DNA from: Nevskiales bacterium
GTDB lineage: Bacteria; Pseudomonadota; Gammaproteobacteria; Nevskiales; Nevskiaceae
Length of the DNA stretch: 64,000 nt
NCBI GenBank assembly: GCA_028698335.1
Contig: JAQVDP010000007.1
Span: forward strand, 124,001 to 188,000
Direction of reading: 5' to 3'
Shown: piece by piece, positions 35,381 through 44,793 of the stretch
How positions within the stretch are numbered: position 1 is the stretch's first letter
Layout: the number at the start of each line of letters is the position of its first letter
The notes under the pieces: generated by a model
The model's input: only the letters and a program-made list of their open reading frames with translations
Databases searched by the model: none
Told to the model about the DNA's origin: nothing
Made by a program: the position numbers and the translations under genes

Positions 35381-36433
35381 TCAAGCGCAACCGGCCCGAA
35401 ACTGGCTCGGGGACTGCCCGCACCAGCGCCTGAACGCGCGCGTGAAGCTGGACACGTCACCGAAGCCCAGAAGGAAGGCGACTTCGCTGATGCTGATGCC
35501 GCGGTCGCAGAGATAGCTCTGCGCCAGTTGCTCGCGGGTCTGCTGCAACAGCGCGCTGTAGCTCGTCTGCGCCTCGGCTAGCCGGCGCTGCAGGCTGCGT
35601 TCCGACAGATGCAGCCGCTGCGCGATCTCGCCTGGCCCGGGATCACCGTGGGGCAACAGTTCCGCCAGCGTGCTGCACACGCGGGTCGGCAGATCGTCCT
35701 GCTGCAAACGGGCCAGATAGCGACGCAGGACTTCATCGTTGTGACGCGCCAGCTCGGGATTGGCCCCGTCGAGGCGGCGGTCGAATTCCGCGCGCGGGAA
35801 GTAGATCGCGTTTTCAGGCGCATCGAACTCCAGCGGCGCCCGGAACAACCGGTCGAACGCCACCCGATTGCGCGGAACGGACCGCCGCAGACAAACGCGC
35901 ACCGGCGAGAACTCCCGCACGTACAAGCCGCGGCACATCCGGACCATCAGCGCCGCAAACGCATCCAGCGCCTCCGCCGCGGGAACCGCCTCCGCGGCGA
36001 CGATGCCGAAGCGGTAACAGTCGCCAACCTCTCCGAACTCCAGGTCCGCCGCGTCGGTCACGACCCGGAAATACCGCAACACGCGATCGAACGCCTCGTG
36101 CAGCGTCGTGCTGGCACCTAGCGCGTAGCCCAGCGCGTGAAACGTGGTCGGACCGACGTTGCGCGCGACCATCAGGCCAAAGGCGTCGTCGCCGGTGGCG
36201 GTGACCGCAAGGCGCCAGAGGCGGGTCGTTGCATCGACCGGATAGCGGGCATTCGGATCATCCAGCGCCGTATGGCTGAGCCCGGCGCGCGCGAACAGGG
36301 CCGCGCTGTCGACCCCCTCCCGCTCCAGCGCGCGTGCAATCGCGCGCGCCCAACTGGTCAATGCGGTTGCTGTCCCCGCCATCGGCTTGTCGTCTCCGGT
36401 CAACGGCTTGGCGCCAAAGGCCGAGCACTCCAT
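35381..36433 (-). CDS. AraC family transcriptional regulator (second copy)
   Basis: A 350-residue protein with the same architecture as the neighbouring AraC protein. The sensor domain spans about 40-220 (DDAFGLMVARNVGPTTFHALGYALGASTTLHEAFDRVLRYF). The C-terminal AraC domain has HLSERSLQRRLAEAQTSYSALL and EVAFLLGFGDVSSFTRAFRRWCG. Starts at 36433 or 36382 are both possible. It is divergent from the fatty acid desaturase gene across 51 bp, whose expression it probably controls. Confidence 0.93.
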   Translation of the reverse strand: MECSAFGAKPLTGDDKPMAGTATALTSWARAIARALEREGVDSAALFARAGLSHTALDDPNARYPVDATTRLWRLAVTATGDDAFGLMVARNVGPTTFHALGYALGASTTLHEAFDRVLRYFRVVTDAADLEFGEVGDCYRFGIVAAEAVPAAEALDAFAALMVRMCRGLYVREFSPVRVCLRRSVPRNRVAFDRLFRAPLEFDAPENAIYFPRAEFDRRLDGANPELARHNDEVLRRYLARLQQDDLPTRVCSTLAELLPHGDPGPGEIAQRLHLSERSLQRRLAEAQTSYSALLQQTREQLAQSYLCDRGISISEVAFLLGFGDVSSFTRAFRRWCGQSPSQFRAGCA

Positions 36434-36484
36434 GCTCCGATCCCTTACGGTCCGTTCATCTCATTCTTGAACGACGAGGATGCT

Positions 36485-37564
36485 GTGAACGCACCCGATA
36501 TGACAAGCGCCGGCATGGCGACCTGGGACCATACCCGCAAGTCCGCGCACATCCGCAACGTCGTCACCCGGGCGGGCGCGGACTTGCGCCTCCGCCACCC
36601 GTGGCTGCGTCACCAGAACGCGATCGGCGTGACGATCCTGTGCATCGCACTGGCCGGAATGCTCGGCAGCGCGTGGCTGTACGCCCATGGCGTGATCGCA
36701 TGGTGGCTGTGCATCCCGGTGGCGGCGATCTTTGCATCGTTCACGCACGAGCTGGAACACGATCTGATCCACTGGATGTATTTCCGCAAGCGCCCGTTCG
36801 CCCACCATCTGATGATGGCGCTGGTCTGGCTCGCCCGCCCGAGCACGATCAATCCCTGGATCCGGCGCGATCTGCACTTCCGCCATCACAAGTATTCCGG
36901 GACGGCCCGCGACATCGAGGAGCAGGGCATCACCAACGGCCAGCCCTGGGGCCTGCGCCGCCTGCTGATGCTGGCCGACGCCACTGCCGCCATCGTCCTG
37001 CGCCTGCCGCAGGCACCGACCTGGAAGCGGCGCGCATTCCTGCTGCTCGGGGGGCTGGCGGCGTACTTCCCGCTCGGGTGGCTGCACTGGGGCCTGTGGT
37101 ACTGCTTCCTGGGCGTCCACGGCGCGGACGCGGTCGCCGCCGCCACCGGCCATGCCATCGCCTGGCCCATCGCCCTGTCGCAGGCCATGCCGACGATCGA
37201 CCTGCTGATCGTGGTCTGGATCGGGCCCAACGTCCTGCGCAGCTTCTGCCTGCATTTCGTCAGTTCGAACATGCACTACTACGGCGACGTCGAGGACGGC
37301 AACGTCATCCAGCAGACCCAGGTCCTGAACCCGTGGTGGCTGTGGCCCGCGCAGCTGTTCTGCTTCAACTTCGGCTCGACCCATGCGATCCACCATTTCG
37401 TCGTCAAGGAGCCGTTCTACATCCGCCAGTGGACCGCCCCCGTGGCGCATCGCGTGATGCGTGAAATGGGCGTACGCTTCAACGACTACGGCAGCTTTGC
37501 AAGCGCCAATCGCTGGTCGAGGACGCCCACCGCAGCCGCCGATATCAATGCCGCCCGAGCATAG
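36485..37564 (+). CDS. membrane fatty acid desaturase family protein
   Basis: A 359-residue integral membrane di-iron protein. GTG at 36485 follows a GAGGA site by 4 bases. The frame is open well upstream, but that stretch is antisense to the AraC gene. Histidine boxes: H88ELEH92DLIH, H131FRHH135, and HAIHH near residue 300. Hydrophobic helices lie at about 48-68, 72-90 and 175-215. Which lipid or alkane it oxidises is not evident. The divergent AraC gene is the likely regulator, and an alpha/beta hydrolase gene follows 30 bp later. Confidence 0.88.
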   Translation: MNAPDMTSAGMATWDHTRKSAHIRNVVTRAGADLRLRHPWLRHQNAIGVTILCIALAGMLGSAWLYAHGVIAWWLCIPVAAIFASFTHELEHDLIHWMYFRKRPFAHHLMMALVWLARPSTINPWIRRDLHFRHHKYSGTARDIEEQGITNGQPWGLRRLLMLADATAAIVLRLPQAPTWKRRAFLLLGGLAAYFPLGWLHWGLWYCFLGVHGADAVAAATGHAIAWPIALSQAMPTIDLLIVVWIGPNVLRSFCLHFVSSNMHYYGDVEDGNVIQQTQVLNPWWLWPAQLFCFNFGSTHAIHHFVVKEPFYIRQWTAPVAHRVMREMGVRFNDYGSFASANRWSRTPTAAADINAARA

Positions 37565-37594
37565 TCGGGCATCGCGGATCGTCCGGAGTCCGAC

Positions 37595-38845
37595 ATGAAA
37601 CGATCACATCCTCCAAGCCCGCTGCAGCAGTGGCGCGGAGGCCTGCAACTGGCCGGCGACGGATTCGATCAGGTCACGTCCCGGATCCACGAATTCCACC
37701 GGGCGATATCGGACATCCCGTTCACGGCGCTGACACCGGTTCCCGCCATCAGTGCGGCGACGGCCCCGACCCGATTGCTGCACGACGGGATCACCGACAG
37801 CGTCTACAGCACCGTACGCCTGTTCGGAAAGGTCCTGTTCGGCGCCGCCGATACCGTGTTCAAGCTGGGCGAACGCGCCCTGCCACCGCAACCGGCCGCT
37901 ACGCCGAACCGGATCCAGGACGATCTGGTCAGCGCCGCCAGCGGACTGGTCGGCGATCACATGGCCAGCCGCCGCAATCCGCTGACCCCGCGGCTGGGCT
38001 TCCGTCAGAACGGCCGCCTGCTCGCACTGACACCGGAGGCGCTGGCGGCCAGCCACCCGGAGGCGTCGCCGCGAATCGCCGTGTTCGTGCATGGCCTGTG
38101 CTGCAACGAGAACAGCTGGCAACTCTACCGCCGTCCCGACGACCCGCAGACCTTGCCCTACGGTGATCGACTCGCCGCCGACTTCGATATCACACCGCTG
38201 TATCTGCGCTACAACACCGGCCAGCACATCTCGCAGAATGGGCGTGCGCTGGCCCGCCAGCTGGTCAAGCTGGTGGCCGCCTGGCCGGTCCCGGTCGAGG
38301 AACTGATCCTGGTCGGCCACAGCATGGGCGGCCTGGTGATCCGCGCGGCGGCCGCGACCGGCCTCGAACACGATCAGGCCTGGATCCGTCACGTCAGCCA
38401 CGTGATCTGCGTCGGCTCGCCGCACCGCGGCGCTCCGCTGGAAAAGCTGGTTCACGCGGGGGTGCCGATGTTGGATCAGTTGCCGCTGACCCGTCCGCTG
38501 GCCCGGATCCTGGACGCACGCTCGGTCGGCATCCGCGATCTGCGTCATGGCGCGGTCCATGCCGACGACTGGCGCAGCCTCGACGAGCCCGGAGCCGAAC
38601 AGCCGCGCACGATCCGGCGCCTGCCCGGTGCCGGTTACCATTTCATCGGCAGCAGCATCGGCGCGGCTGCGGGCGACCCCGTCGACAGCGTGCTCGGGGA
38701 CGGCCTGGTCCGCCTGCCCAGCGCGCTGGCCACGGAACTGGCCGATGCCGACAGCGCCTGCCTGTTCCGCCTGCATCACATGCACCTGCTCAACCATCCG
38801 CGCGTGTACGCGGAAATCCGCCGCTTTCTGCAGGCAAGCGCGTAG
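37595..38845 (+). CDS. alpha/beta hydrolase, PGAP1-like esterase/lipase
   Basis: A 416-residue protein. The N-terminal 150 residues lack the hydrolase motifs. The hydrolase core then shows HGLCCNENSW at about 166-175, the nucleophile S243 in GHSMGG, and GSPHRGAPLEKLVH near 270. A late histidine lies in FRLHHMHLLNHP near residue 400. The GHSMG and GSPHRG motifs are those of PGAP1/lipase-like enzymes acting on membrane-near esters. It starts 30 bp after the desaturase gene and is probably cotranscribed with it. Confidence 0.88.
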   Translation: MKRSHPPSPLQQWRGGLQLAGDGFDQVTSRIHEFHRAISDIPFTALTPVPAISAATAPTRLLHDGITDSVYSTVRLFGKVLFGAADTVFKLGERALPPQPAATPNRIQDDLVSAASGLVGDHMASRRNPLTPRLGFRQNGRLLALTPEALAASHPEASPRIAVFVHGLCCNENSWQLYRRPDDPQTLPYGDRLAADFDITPLYLRYNTGQHISQNGRALARQLVKLVAAWPVPVEELILVGHSMGGLVIRAAAATGLEHDQAWIRHVSHVICVGSPHRGAPLEKLVHAGVPMLDQLPLTRPLARILDARSVGIRDLRHGAVHADDWRSLDEPGAEQPRTIRRLPGAGYHFIGSSIGAAAGDPVDSVLGDGLVRLPSALATELADADSACLFRLHHMHLLNHPRVYAEIRRFLQASA

Positions 38846-39054
38846 TCGGCCTGCAGCAGGGACGACCCTCGCAGCGCCCCGCCGGAGTGCGCCCCATCGT
38901 CGCCAGCTGCCATCCCCGGCACGGCGCGCCGGTCGGGTGCCGGTGACCCTTCGGTCGAAACGCGTGCACCCCCCTTGGCGAAGCGCTACGCTCCGCAGCT
39001 CGTGATCGGCGCGCCTGCGACGGGCGCCGATCGAAGCCGTCCAGCCTGCGCCGC
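38846..39054. other. intergenic, no gene seen
   Basis: 209 GC-rich bases between the hydrolase gene and the DUF1232 gene. No hairpin terminator or operator is recognisable. Confidence 0.4.
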
Positions 39055-39936
39055 ATGAAACCGACCGAGTCCTCCCTTTCGCCCGACAACGCGACCCCGC
39101 ACGCCGATATCGAACGGCGCGCCGAAGCGCTGCTCAAATCCCGTTTCCTCGCGGAAGCCCAGTCCGAACACGCCGACGAGCGCATCGCTGAGGAACTGGG
39201 CGACAAACTCGAGGCGATCAGTCATCACGACGGCGAACGCTACGCCCGCCTGCGCAAACTGGCCAACCAGGCCGCCGAGCTCTGGAGCCAGCGCAAGCTG
39301 CTAAACCGGCAGCAGCTCATCTATCTTTCTGCGGCGTTGCTCTACTTCATCAGTCCCCTCGACGCCCTGCCGGACCTGATTCCGGGGCTGGGCTACGTCG
39401 ACGACATCGCGGTGCTGTCGACCGTGATCGCGATGGTCGCCAAGGCGGTACAACAGGCCCGCGAACGCCTCAGCCAGAAACGCGAGGAAATGATCGAGGA
39501 CGTCACCGATCGTCTCGTCAGCAAGGGTCAGGTCGCCCTGCACCAGGTCGTCGACGAGCGTGCCGACGAGCTGTTCACGCGTTTCGACCGCGCCTCCGCC
39601 GATGCGGTCGACAACTCCGTCACGACGCTCGTCGTCAGTCTGTGGGGCATGACCACCGCGGCGGCGGTCTCGCTGGCGCTGGCGATCCTGTTCGGTGGCT
39701 GGTCGACGACATGGATGGTCTACGTCGGCATCACCACCGGCCTGGTCCTGGCGTGGAACATCGGCGTCGCGGTCGACTACTGGCGCAGCTACCGCAAGCT
39801 CAGCGGCGCCTGGCAGCAGCGCCTGCGCGGCATCGTCGCTGCCAGGATCGCGTGGCGTCACGGCATTGCGATCGGGGTCCCCGTCGCCCTGCTGATCGCC
39901 CTGGCAGCGCTGCGACTGACCCTGGGCTCGGCCTAG
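39055..39936 (+). CDS. DUF1232 (YkvA-like) membrane protein
   Basis: A 293-residue protein. A charged helical N-terminus is followed by the DUF1232 motif near residues 95-130 (LIYLSAALLYFISPLDALPDLIPGLGYVDDIAVL). A further charged helical segment lies at about 140-185. Two or three hydrophobic segments are near 198-245 and 270-290. DUF1232 proteins are small membrane proteins of unknown function; the N- and C-terminal extensions here are unusual. It may share a transcript with dusC downstream. Confidence 0.85.
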   Translation: MKPTESSLSPDNATPHADIERRAEALLKSRFLAEAQSEHADERIAEELGDKLEAISHHDGERYARLRKLANQAAELWSQRKLLNRQQLIYLSAALLYFISPLDALPDLIPGLGYVDDIAVLSTVIAMVAKAVQQARERLSQKREEMIEDVTDRLVSKGQVALHQVVDERADELFTRFDRASADAVDNSVTTLVVSLWGMTTAAAVSLALAILFGGWSTTWMVYVGITTGLVLAWNIGVAVDYWRSYRKLSGAWQQRLRGIVAARIAWRHGIAIGVPVALLIALAALRLTLGSA

Positions 39937-39999
39937 CCCCCTTCGCGAGAGGTGAAATCGGCGGACGGAATGCCTACCATGCCGCCCGACGCAAACCAG

Positions 40000-40992
40000 A
40001 TGAGCCTGATGCAGATTGCCCTGGCCCCGATGGAGGGGCTCGTCGACAACATCCTTCGTGACGTCCTGACCGATGTCGGCGGCGTCGACTGGTGCGTCAG
40101 CGAGTTCATCCGCATCAGCGACCGCCTGTTGCCGGCACGCTGTTTCTACGCGCTGGCGCCGGAACTGCACAGCGGCGCACGGACCCGCGCCGGCACCCCG
40201 ATGCATGTCCAGCTGCTGGGCTCCGATCCCGCCTGCCTGGCCGACAACGCCGCCTTCGCCTGTACCCTCGGCGCGCCGGTGATCGACCTGAACTTCGGCT
40301 GCCCGGCCCGTACCGTCAACAAGTCGCGCGGCGGCGCGGTCCTGCTCGGCGAACCCGAACTGTTGCGCCGGATCGTCAGCGCGGTCCGCGCGGCGGTCCC
40401 ACAGGACATCCCGGTCACCGCCAAGATGCGCCTCGGCGTCGATTCGCCGGATGGCGCCATCGACTCGGCGCGCGCGCTCGCCGACGGCGGCGCCGCGCGC
40501 ATCGTCGTGCACGCACGCACCAAGCAGCAGGGCTACCGTCCGCCTGCGCACTGGGAGTGGATTGCCCGCATCCAGGCGGCGGTCGACGTGCCGATCGTCG
40601 CCAACGGCGAGATCTGGAGCGTCGACGACTGGCAGCGCTGCCGCGCGGTCAGCGGGGTCGACACGTTCATGCTTGGCCGCGGCATCGTTGCCCGCCCCGA
40701 TCTTGCCCTGCAGATCCGCGCCGCCGCCGCCGGACTCGCGCACGAACCACTCGGCTGGCCCGATCTGCAGCGCATGCTGCAACGCTACTGGCGCCAGGTG
40801 CGCGCCAAGATCCAGCCGCAGCATGCGCCCGGCCGGGTCAAGCAGTGGCTCAATGCACTGGCCGACAGCTATCCCGAAGCCGCTGCGCTGTTCGCGACGC
40901 TGCGGCGCGAGCGCGATTGCGCCGCCTTCGATCGGGCCCTCGCGCCGACGCTTGCGCCGGAGCCCCATGCAGCACTGGCCGATGCGGCCTGA
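40000..40992 (+). CDS. dusC: tRNA-dihydrouridine(16) synthase DusC
   Basis: Flavin enzyme reducing U16 in tRNA. Counting from ATG 40000 it has 330 residues. [10 protein letters not shown] opens the TIM barrel, matching the DusC start. The catalytic cysteine is C101 in [15 protein letters not shown]. The FMN-binding segments [10 protein letters not shown] and IVANGEIWS, and [10 protein letters not shown], are present. Earlier in-frame starts exist (GTG 39952; ATG 39970 and 39979), but none has a good ribosome-binding site. The C-terminal helical domain ends near residue 315. Confidence 0.92.
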   Translation: MSLMQIALAPMEGLVDNILRDVLTDVGGVDWCVSEFIRISDRLLPARCFYALAPELHSGARTRAGTPMHVQLLGSDPACLADNAAFACTLGAPVIDLNFGCPARTVNKSRGGAVLLGEPELLRRIVSAVRAAVPQDIPVTAKMRLGVDSPDGAIDSARALADGGAARIVVHARTKQQGYRPPAHWEWIARIQAAVDVPIVANGEIWSVDDWQRCRAVSGVDTFMLGRGIVARPDLALQIRAAAAGLAHEPLGWPDLQRMLQRYWRQVRAKIQPQHAPGRVKQWLNALADSYPEAAALFATLRRERDCAAFDRALAPTLAPEPHAALADAA

Positions 40993-41009
40993 CCGGGACT
41001 GATCCGCCG

Positions 41010-41909
41010 GTGAAAAAACGCATCCAGCGGTGTCAGCTCGCGCGTGGCCAGTGGCTGGACCTTCCCGGTGCGCTGCTGTCCGAAACCGGCTTCATCCGCC
41101 TGCGCGAGCCGCCGGAGGCCGACGTCTCCGCGCTGCTCGATCTGCTGCGGGAAGGCCAGTACGGCAAGCCCTTCGTCGTCGACGACGGCCGCACGTTGCG
41201 CCTCCACTTCTCGCTCGACTACGTGCAGAGCGAGATGAGCGCCCAGGATCCGGACGCGCTGCAGTTCGAATACGTGCAGCAGATGACCGCGTTCCTGCTG
41301 TTCGTGCCGCGACCCAGGCACATCAGCATCGTCGGACTCGGCGGCGGTTCGCTGACCAAGTTCTGTTATCGCCAACTGCCGCAGACGCAGGTCACGACCA
41401 TCGAGATCGACGAGGATGTCATCGCGTTCTCGGAGCTGTTCGGCGTCCCGCAGGACGACGCGCGACTGCAGCTGGTGCACGCCGACGCGGTCGACTACTT
41501 CGACCGTCCGGACGCATTCGGCGGACCGGACCGGACCGACGTCGTGCTGATCGACGGCTGTGATCGCAACGGCATCGCCCCCTCGCTGCGCAACGAGCAG
41601 TTCTACCGCAACGTGCACGACCGGCTGCAACGCAACGGCATGATGGTGATGAATCTGGTCGGCAAGAGCGACTCGATCCATGAGCACCTGCACCTGATCG
41701 CATCGGTCTTCGGCGGGCGCCAGATCGTGCGACGCGTGCGCTCCAGCGGCAACCGCATCGTCTTCGCGCTGAAGAACCCGATGTACTTCCCCGACTGGAA
41801 GGCGATCCAACGCCTTGCCCGCAAGCTGCAGGAAGAACACGGCCTCGACTATCCGGACCTGGCGCGCAAGCTGCGCCGCGCGCCGCAGTTCCAGTCCTAC
41901 ACCGGCTGA
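41010..41909 (+). CDS. spermidine synthase-like methyltransferase-fold protein
   Basis: A 299-residue protein starting GTG, 17 bp after dusC. It has the polyamine-synthase Rossmann fold: VGLGGGSLTKFCYRQLP (SAM/dcSAM loop, near 107-123), TIEIDEDVIAFSELF, LVHADAVDYF and VLIDGCDRNG. The open frame upstream of 41010 is antisense or shadow sequence of dusC. Many such proteins are not true spermidine synthases: the aminopropyl-acceptor Asp pattern is altered here (LIDGCD instead of the usual DSSDP-like motif). Function unknown. Confidence 0.82.
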   Translation: MKKRIQRCQLARGQWLDLPGALLSETGFIRLREPPEADVSALLDLLREGQYGKPFVVDDGRTLRLHFSLDYVQSEMSAQDPDALQFEYVQQMTAFLLFVPRPRHISIVGLGGGSLTKFCYRQLPQTQVTTIEIDEDVIAFSELFGVPQDDARLQLVHADAVDYFDRPDAFGGPDRTDVVLIDGCDRNGIAPSLRNEQFYRNVHDRLQRNGMMVMNLVGKSDSIHEHLHLIASVFGGRQIVRRVRSSGNRIVFALKNPMYFPDWKAIQRLARKLQEEHGLDYPDLARKLRRAPQFQSYTG

Positions 41910-42021
41910 AGCGCCGTGCCCGCAAGGGCCTCCGCGTTGTCCACCGCCGCTGCGGCGCCGTATCGTAGCGGCCCCGGCGCGGCATCGGCGCCAGAGCATC
42001 GACGACAACGAGGAGACTGGC

Positions 42022-42813
42022 ATGGCGTACGCATCCATCAACGGCCAGAACATCTGTTTCGAAGACAGCGGCGGCTCCGGCATGCCGGTCCTGCTGGCCC
42101 ATGGTTTCCTGATGGACCGCAGCATGTTCGCCGCGCAGGTCGACGCGCTTACTCCGGAGTTCCGGGTCATCACCTGGGATGCGCGCGGCTTCGGCGACAC
42201 CGAATTCGACGGACAACCGTTCTCGTACTGGGATCTGGCCCGCGACGCCCTCGGCCTGCTCGATCACCTCGGCATCGAGCGTGCCGTCGTCGGCGGCATG
42301 TCGCAGGGCGGATACCTGTCCCTGCGCGCGGCGCTGACCGCCCCCGAACGGATCCGCGCGCTGGTGCTGATCGACACCCAGGCCGCTGCCGAGGACCCCG
42401 CGCTGAGCGGCGGCTACAAACAGTTGCTCGACACCTGGGCCACGCAGGGCCCCATCGATCCGATCGCGCAGACCATCGCCGGGATCATCATCAACGAACC
42501 CGAAGAAAACGCGCGCTGGATCGCAAGGTGGCGTGCGCGCCCGCATCAGACCATCGTCGAGCCCGGCCGCTGCCTGCTGCAGCGGGACGACATCAGTTCA
42601 CGCCTGGGTGAAATCCGCTGCCCGGCACTGGTGATCCACGGCACCGCCGACACCGCGATCCCGATGGAACGCATGCAGGCGATGGCCAATGGCCTGGTCG
42701 ACGCGACGGTCCTCGAAGTGCCGGGGGCGGCACATGCCGCCAACCTGACGCATCCACAGCCGGTCAACGCCGCACTGCTGCCGTTCCTGCGCAAGATCGC
42801 GACAACAGGCTGA
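42022..42813 (+). CDS. alpha/beta hydrolase (esterase/haloperoxidase-like)
   Basis: A 263-residue cytosolic hydrolase. It has oxyanion HGF at 27-29, nucleophile S94 in GGMSQGG, an Asp in HGTADTAIP near 211, and a His in GAAHAANLTHP near 240. This GMSQGG variety is typical of 3-oxoadipate enol-lactonase and non-heme haloperoxidase relatives. GAGGAGAC lies 5-10 bases before the ATG. It converges with the fatty acid desaturase gene, 13 bp away. Confidence 0.9.
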   Translation: MAYASINGQNICFEDSGGSGMPVLLAHGFLMDRSMFAAQVDALTPEFRVITWDARGFGDTEFDGQPFSYWDLARDALGLLDHLGIERAVVGGMSQGGYLSLRAALTAPERIRALVLIDTQAAAEDPALSGGYKQLLDTWATQGPIDPIAQTIAGIIINEPEENARWIARWRARPHQTIVEPGRCLLQRDDISSRLGEIRCPALVIHGTADTAIPMERMQAMANGLVDATVLEVPGAAHAANLTHPQPVNAALLPFLRKIATTG

Positions 42814-42826
42814 ACGCGCCTGCCCC

Positions 42827-43873
42827 TCAGCCCGGCGCCGGCGGTGTCGAGACGATGCGCAGGACATCGACATACGACGGCGCCGGCGCCACCGCTCCGC
42901 GGGCGCGCAGCAGACGGCGCAGGGCCGGCAGCCGGTAGTACGGCACCGACGCCATCAGGTGATGCTCGATGTGGTAATTGACGTTGAACGGCGCCACGGT
43001 CGCCCGCGCCAGCCAGCCGGCGCGGGTGCTGCGCGTGTTGCGCAACGGATCCGCCGAACGCTCGGTGCAGGCATGCTCGGCCATCGACCGGATCCGCACG
43101 AATACCGGGAATGGCGTCACATAGGCCAGTACCCAGACCCCGTAAAGCCAGGCATGGCCACTCACCGCCAGGATCGCGAACAGACCGGCATTGACGATCA
43201 GCATCGGCAGCATGTTGCGCAGCGCGGTGACCACGTAGTCATGAATCCTGCGTCCATTGGCGGGCAGGCGCTGCACATCGTTGGCGACGGTCCACCGGAT
43301 CACGCCAGCGTCCATCAGCAGACGACCATAGAGCACCTTCAGGCCGGTCATGCCGGTCAGGTCGCGCAGCAGCTTGCGCGACAGCGCCGCCCGTGAAACC
43401 GGAAACGGTGCAATCAGGGAACGATCGGGATCGGCGTCCGATCCCGTCGCGCTGTGGTGGCGCCGATGGTGCGCCCGGTACTTGCGCACGTCCTGCCAGA
43501 TCGGGCGCGCGCACAGCCAGTCACCGAACACGTCGTTCATCCAGCGGGTCCTGAACAGCGTGCCGTGCGCAGCCTCGTGTTGCAGGATGGCCAGGGCCAG
43601 TTGCCGCCCGGCGATCACCACCAGCGCGACACCCCACATCAGCGGGTGTGGCCACAGCGCAAGCAGCCACAGCGTTGCGCCGATCACCGCCCAGGTCGAG
43701 GCAATCGCGCAGGCGCCACGCCAGTCGGAACGTCGGGTCAGTTCCGCGATCTGTTCCCGGGTCAACAGACTGCGCAGGCCCGTCGTGCCGCCAGCGGCAC
43801 GCGGCAGCCGCTCGCGCAGATCCGGCGGCGGGGTCGTGTCGTTCATCAGCTCGTTCTCCATGGTCCTTTCCAT
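42827..43873 (-). CDS. fatty acid desaturase (acyl-lipid type)
   Basis: A 348-residue integral membrane di-iron desaturase. Histidine boxes: LQHEAAHGTLF near residue 97, YRAHHRRHHSATGSDADPD near 130, and VNYHIEHHLMASVPYYRLP near 308. Hydrophobic helices are at about 55-92 and 210-250. Starts at 43873, 43861 or 43846 are all possible, the last having GGAG 9 bases upstream. It lies 9 bp downstream of the paaX-like gene on the same strand and may be in its operon. It introduces a double bond into an acyl chain; position unknown. Confidence 0.92.
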   Translation of the reverse strand: MERTMENELMNDTTPPPDLRERLPRAAGGTTGLRSLLTREQIAELTRRSDWRGACAIASTWAVIGATLWLLALWPHPLMWGVALVVIAGRQLALAILQHEAAHGTLFRTRWMNDVFGDWLCARPIWQDVRKYRAHHRRHHSATGSDADPDRSLIAPFPVSRAALSRKLLRDLTGMTGLKVLYGRLLMDAGVIRWTVANDVQRLPANGRRIHDYVVTALRNMLPMLIVNAGLFAILAVSGHAWLYGVWVLAYVTPFPVFVRIRSMAEHACTERSADPLRNTRSTRAGWLARATVAPFNVNYHIEHHLMASVPYYRLPALRRLLRARGAVAPAPSYVDVLRIVSTPPAPG

Positions 43874-43882
43874 CCGCCGTGC

Positions 43883-44713
43883 TCAGCTCCGCCGACGGGC
43901 AGCCACCGCCCGGCGTGGCGGGGGCTTCGCCGGAACCGATGCCATCAGCTGCGCCCAGATCGCCTTGCCCGCCGCGTCGAACTGCCGGACCGAAGCGACG
44001 AATGCGTTGCGCAGCTCGGCATCGACCATCGGCGCCGGCAGCAGGGGATCGAACACCACATCGCGGATCGCGCGCCCGCCGAGCAGGAACGACTCCCGCG
44101 CGGCGACTTCCGGCTCGAGCCGGTCGGCGCGGCGCAGCCAGGCATCCAGCTCACGTCGCCAGCGCCTGTAGCCGGCATTGAGCGCTCTGGCGTCCCACAA
44201 CCTGGCGATCCGTTCGACTCTCGGCGCGTCGAAATCGGTGGCCACGAACACGCTGGCGTCACGCTCCAGCCCCAGCAGATACAGGCGCTGCCGCACGCCC
44301 TCGACGCCGTCCTCGATATTGTTCGGGCGCACGAACAGCCCCGGCTCGAGCTCACGGAAGCCGAGCATGCTCAATGCCCGCTGCCGACGCCGCAGCGCCG
44401 CGCGGTCGCTACGGCCGAGCGGGCCGCTGTGCACCACCAGATAATCGCCCTGCCATGGGCGCACCCGCTGTTCGACGCGGCGCCAGGTCGCGACATCGCC
44501 GGCCAGCTCGTCGGCCAGGGGTCCCAGTCGATACAGACCGCGGCCCGCAGACTCGAGCAGCCGGTCGGCCGCCAGCCGGACCAGCGCGACCCTGACATTG
44601 TTCTCGCGAATCCCGAACAGCGCGCAGGCGAAGATCGCCTCGCGCACCGAAATCGGCCGCCCTTCGGCGGCCGACATCAGGTCCAGGATCAGATTCCGCG
44701 CCCTCGGTTTCAT
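43883..44713 (-). CDS. PaaX family transcriptional repressor
   Basis: A 276-residue regulator. The N-terminal winged helix (about 8-70: NLILDLMSAAEGRPISVREAIFACALFGIRENNVRVALVRLAADRLL) is followed by the PaaX central and C-terminal domains (LVVHSGPLGRSDRAALRRRQRALSMLGFRELEPGLFVRPNN). PaaX proteins repress phenylacetate-type aromatic catabolism and are released by acyl-CoA effectors. No paa cluster is present. Here it diverges from two crotonase genes across 80 bp, so a CoA-ester pathway is the likely target. Confidence 0.92.
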   Translation of the reverse strand: MKPRARNLILDLMSAAEGRPISVREAIFACALFGIRENNVRVALVRLAADRLLESAGRGLYRLGPLADELAGDVATWRRVEQRVRPWQGDYLVVHSGPLGRSDRAALRRRQRALSMLGFRELEPGLFVRPNNIEDGVEGVRQRLYLLGLERDASVFVATDFDAPRVERIARLWDARALNAGYRRWRRELDAWLRRADRLEPEVAARESFLLGGRAIRDVVFDPLLPAPMVDAELRNAFVASVRQFDAAGKAIWAQLMASVPAKPPPRRAVAARRRS

Positions 44714-44793
44714 TACTAATATTCAAACAAATTGCGAATTCGTGAAACATTGCATACGATCGGGGATCGATGCAAGCCCACCGGAAATGCCCG
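44714..44793. promoter_or_regulatory. AT-rich divergent promoter region paaX-like / crotonase
   Basis: About 50 bases (44714-44760) are strikingly AT-rich against the GC-rich background, with GCGAATTCG near the centre. They probably hold both promoters and the repressor's operator. No specific operator can be proven. Confidence 0.55.

Noticed and set aside
35381..37564. Desaturase gene starting at 36137 rather than 36485
   Set aside because: The extra N-terminal 116 codons are antisense to the AraC gene and unlike membrane-protein sequence; GTG 36485 has a GAGGA site.
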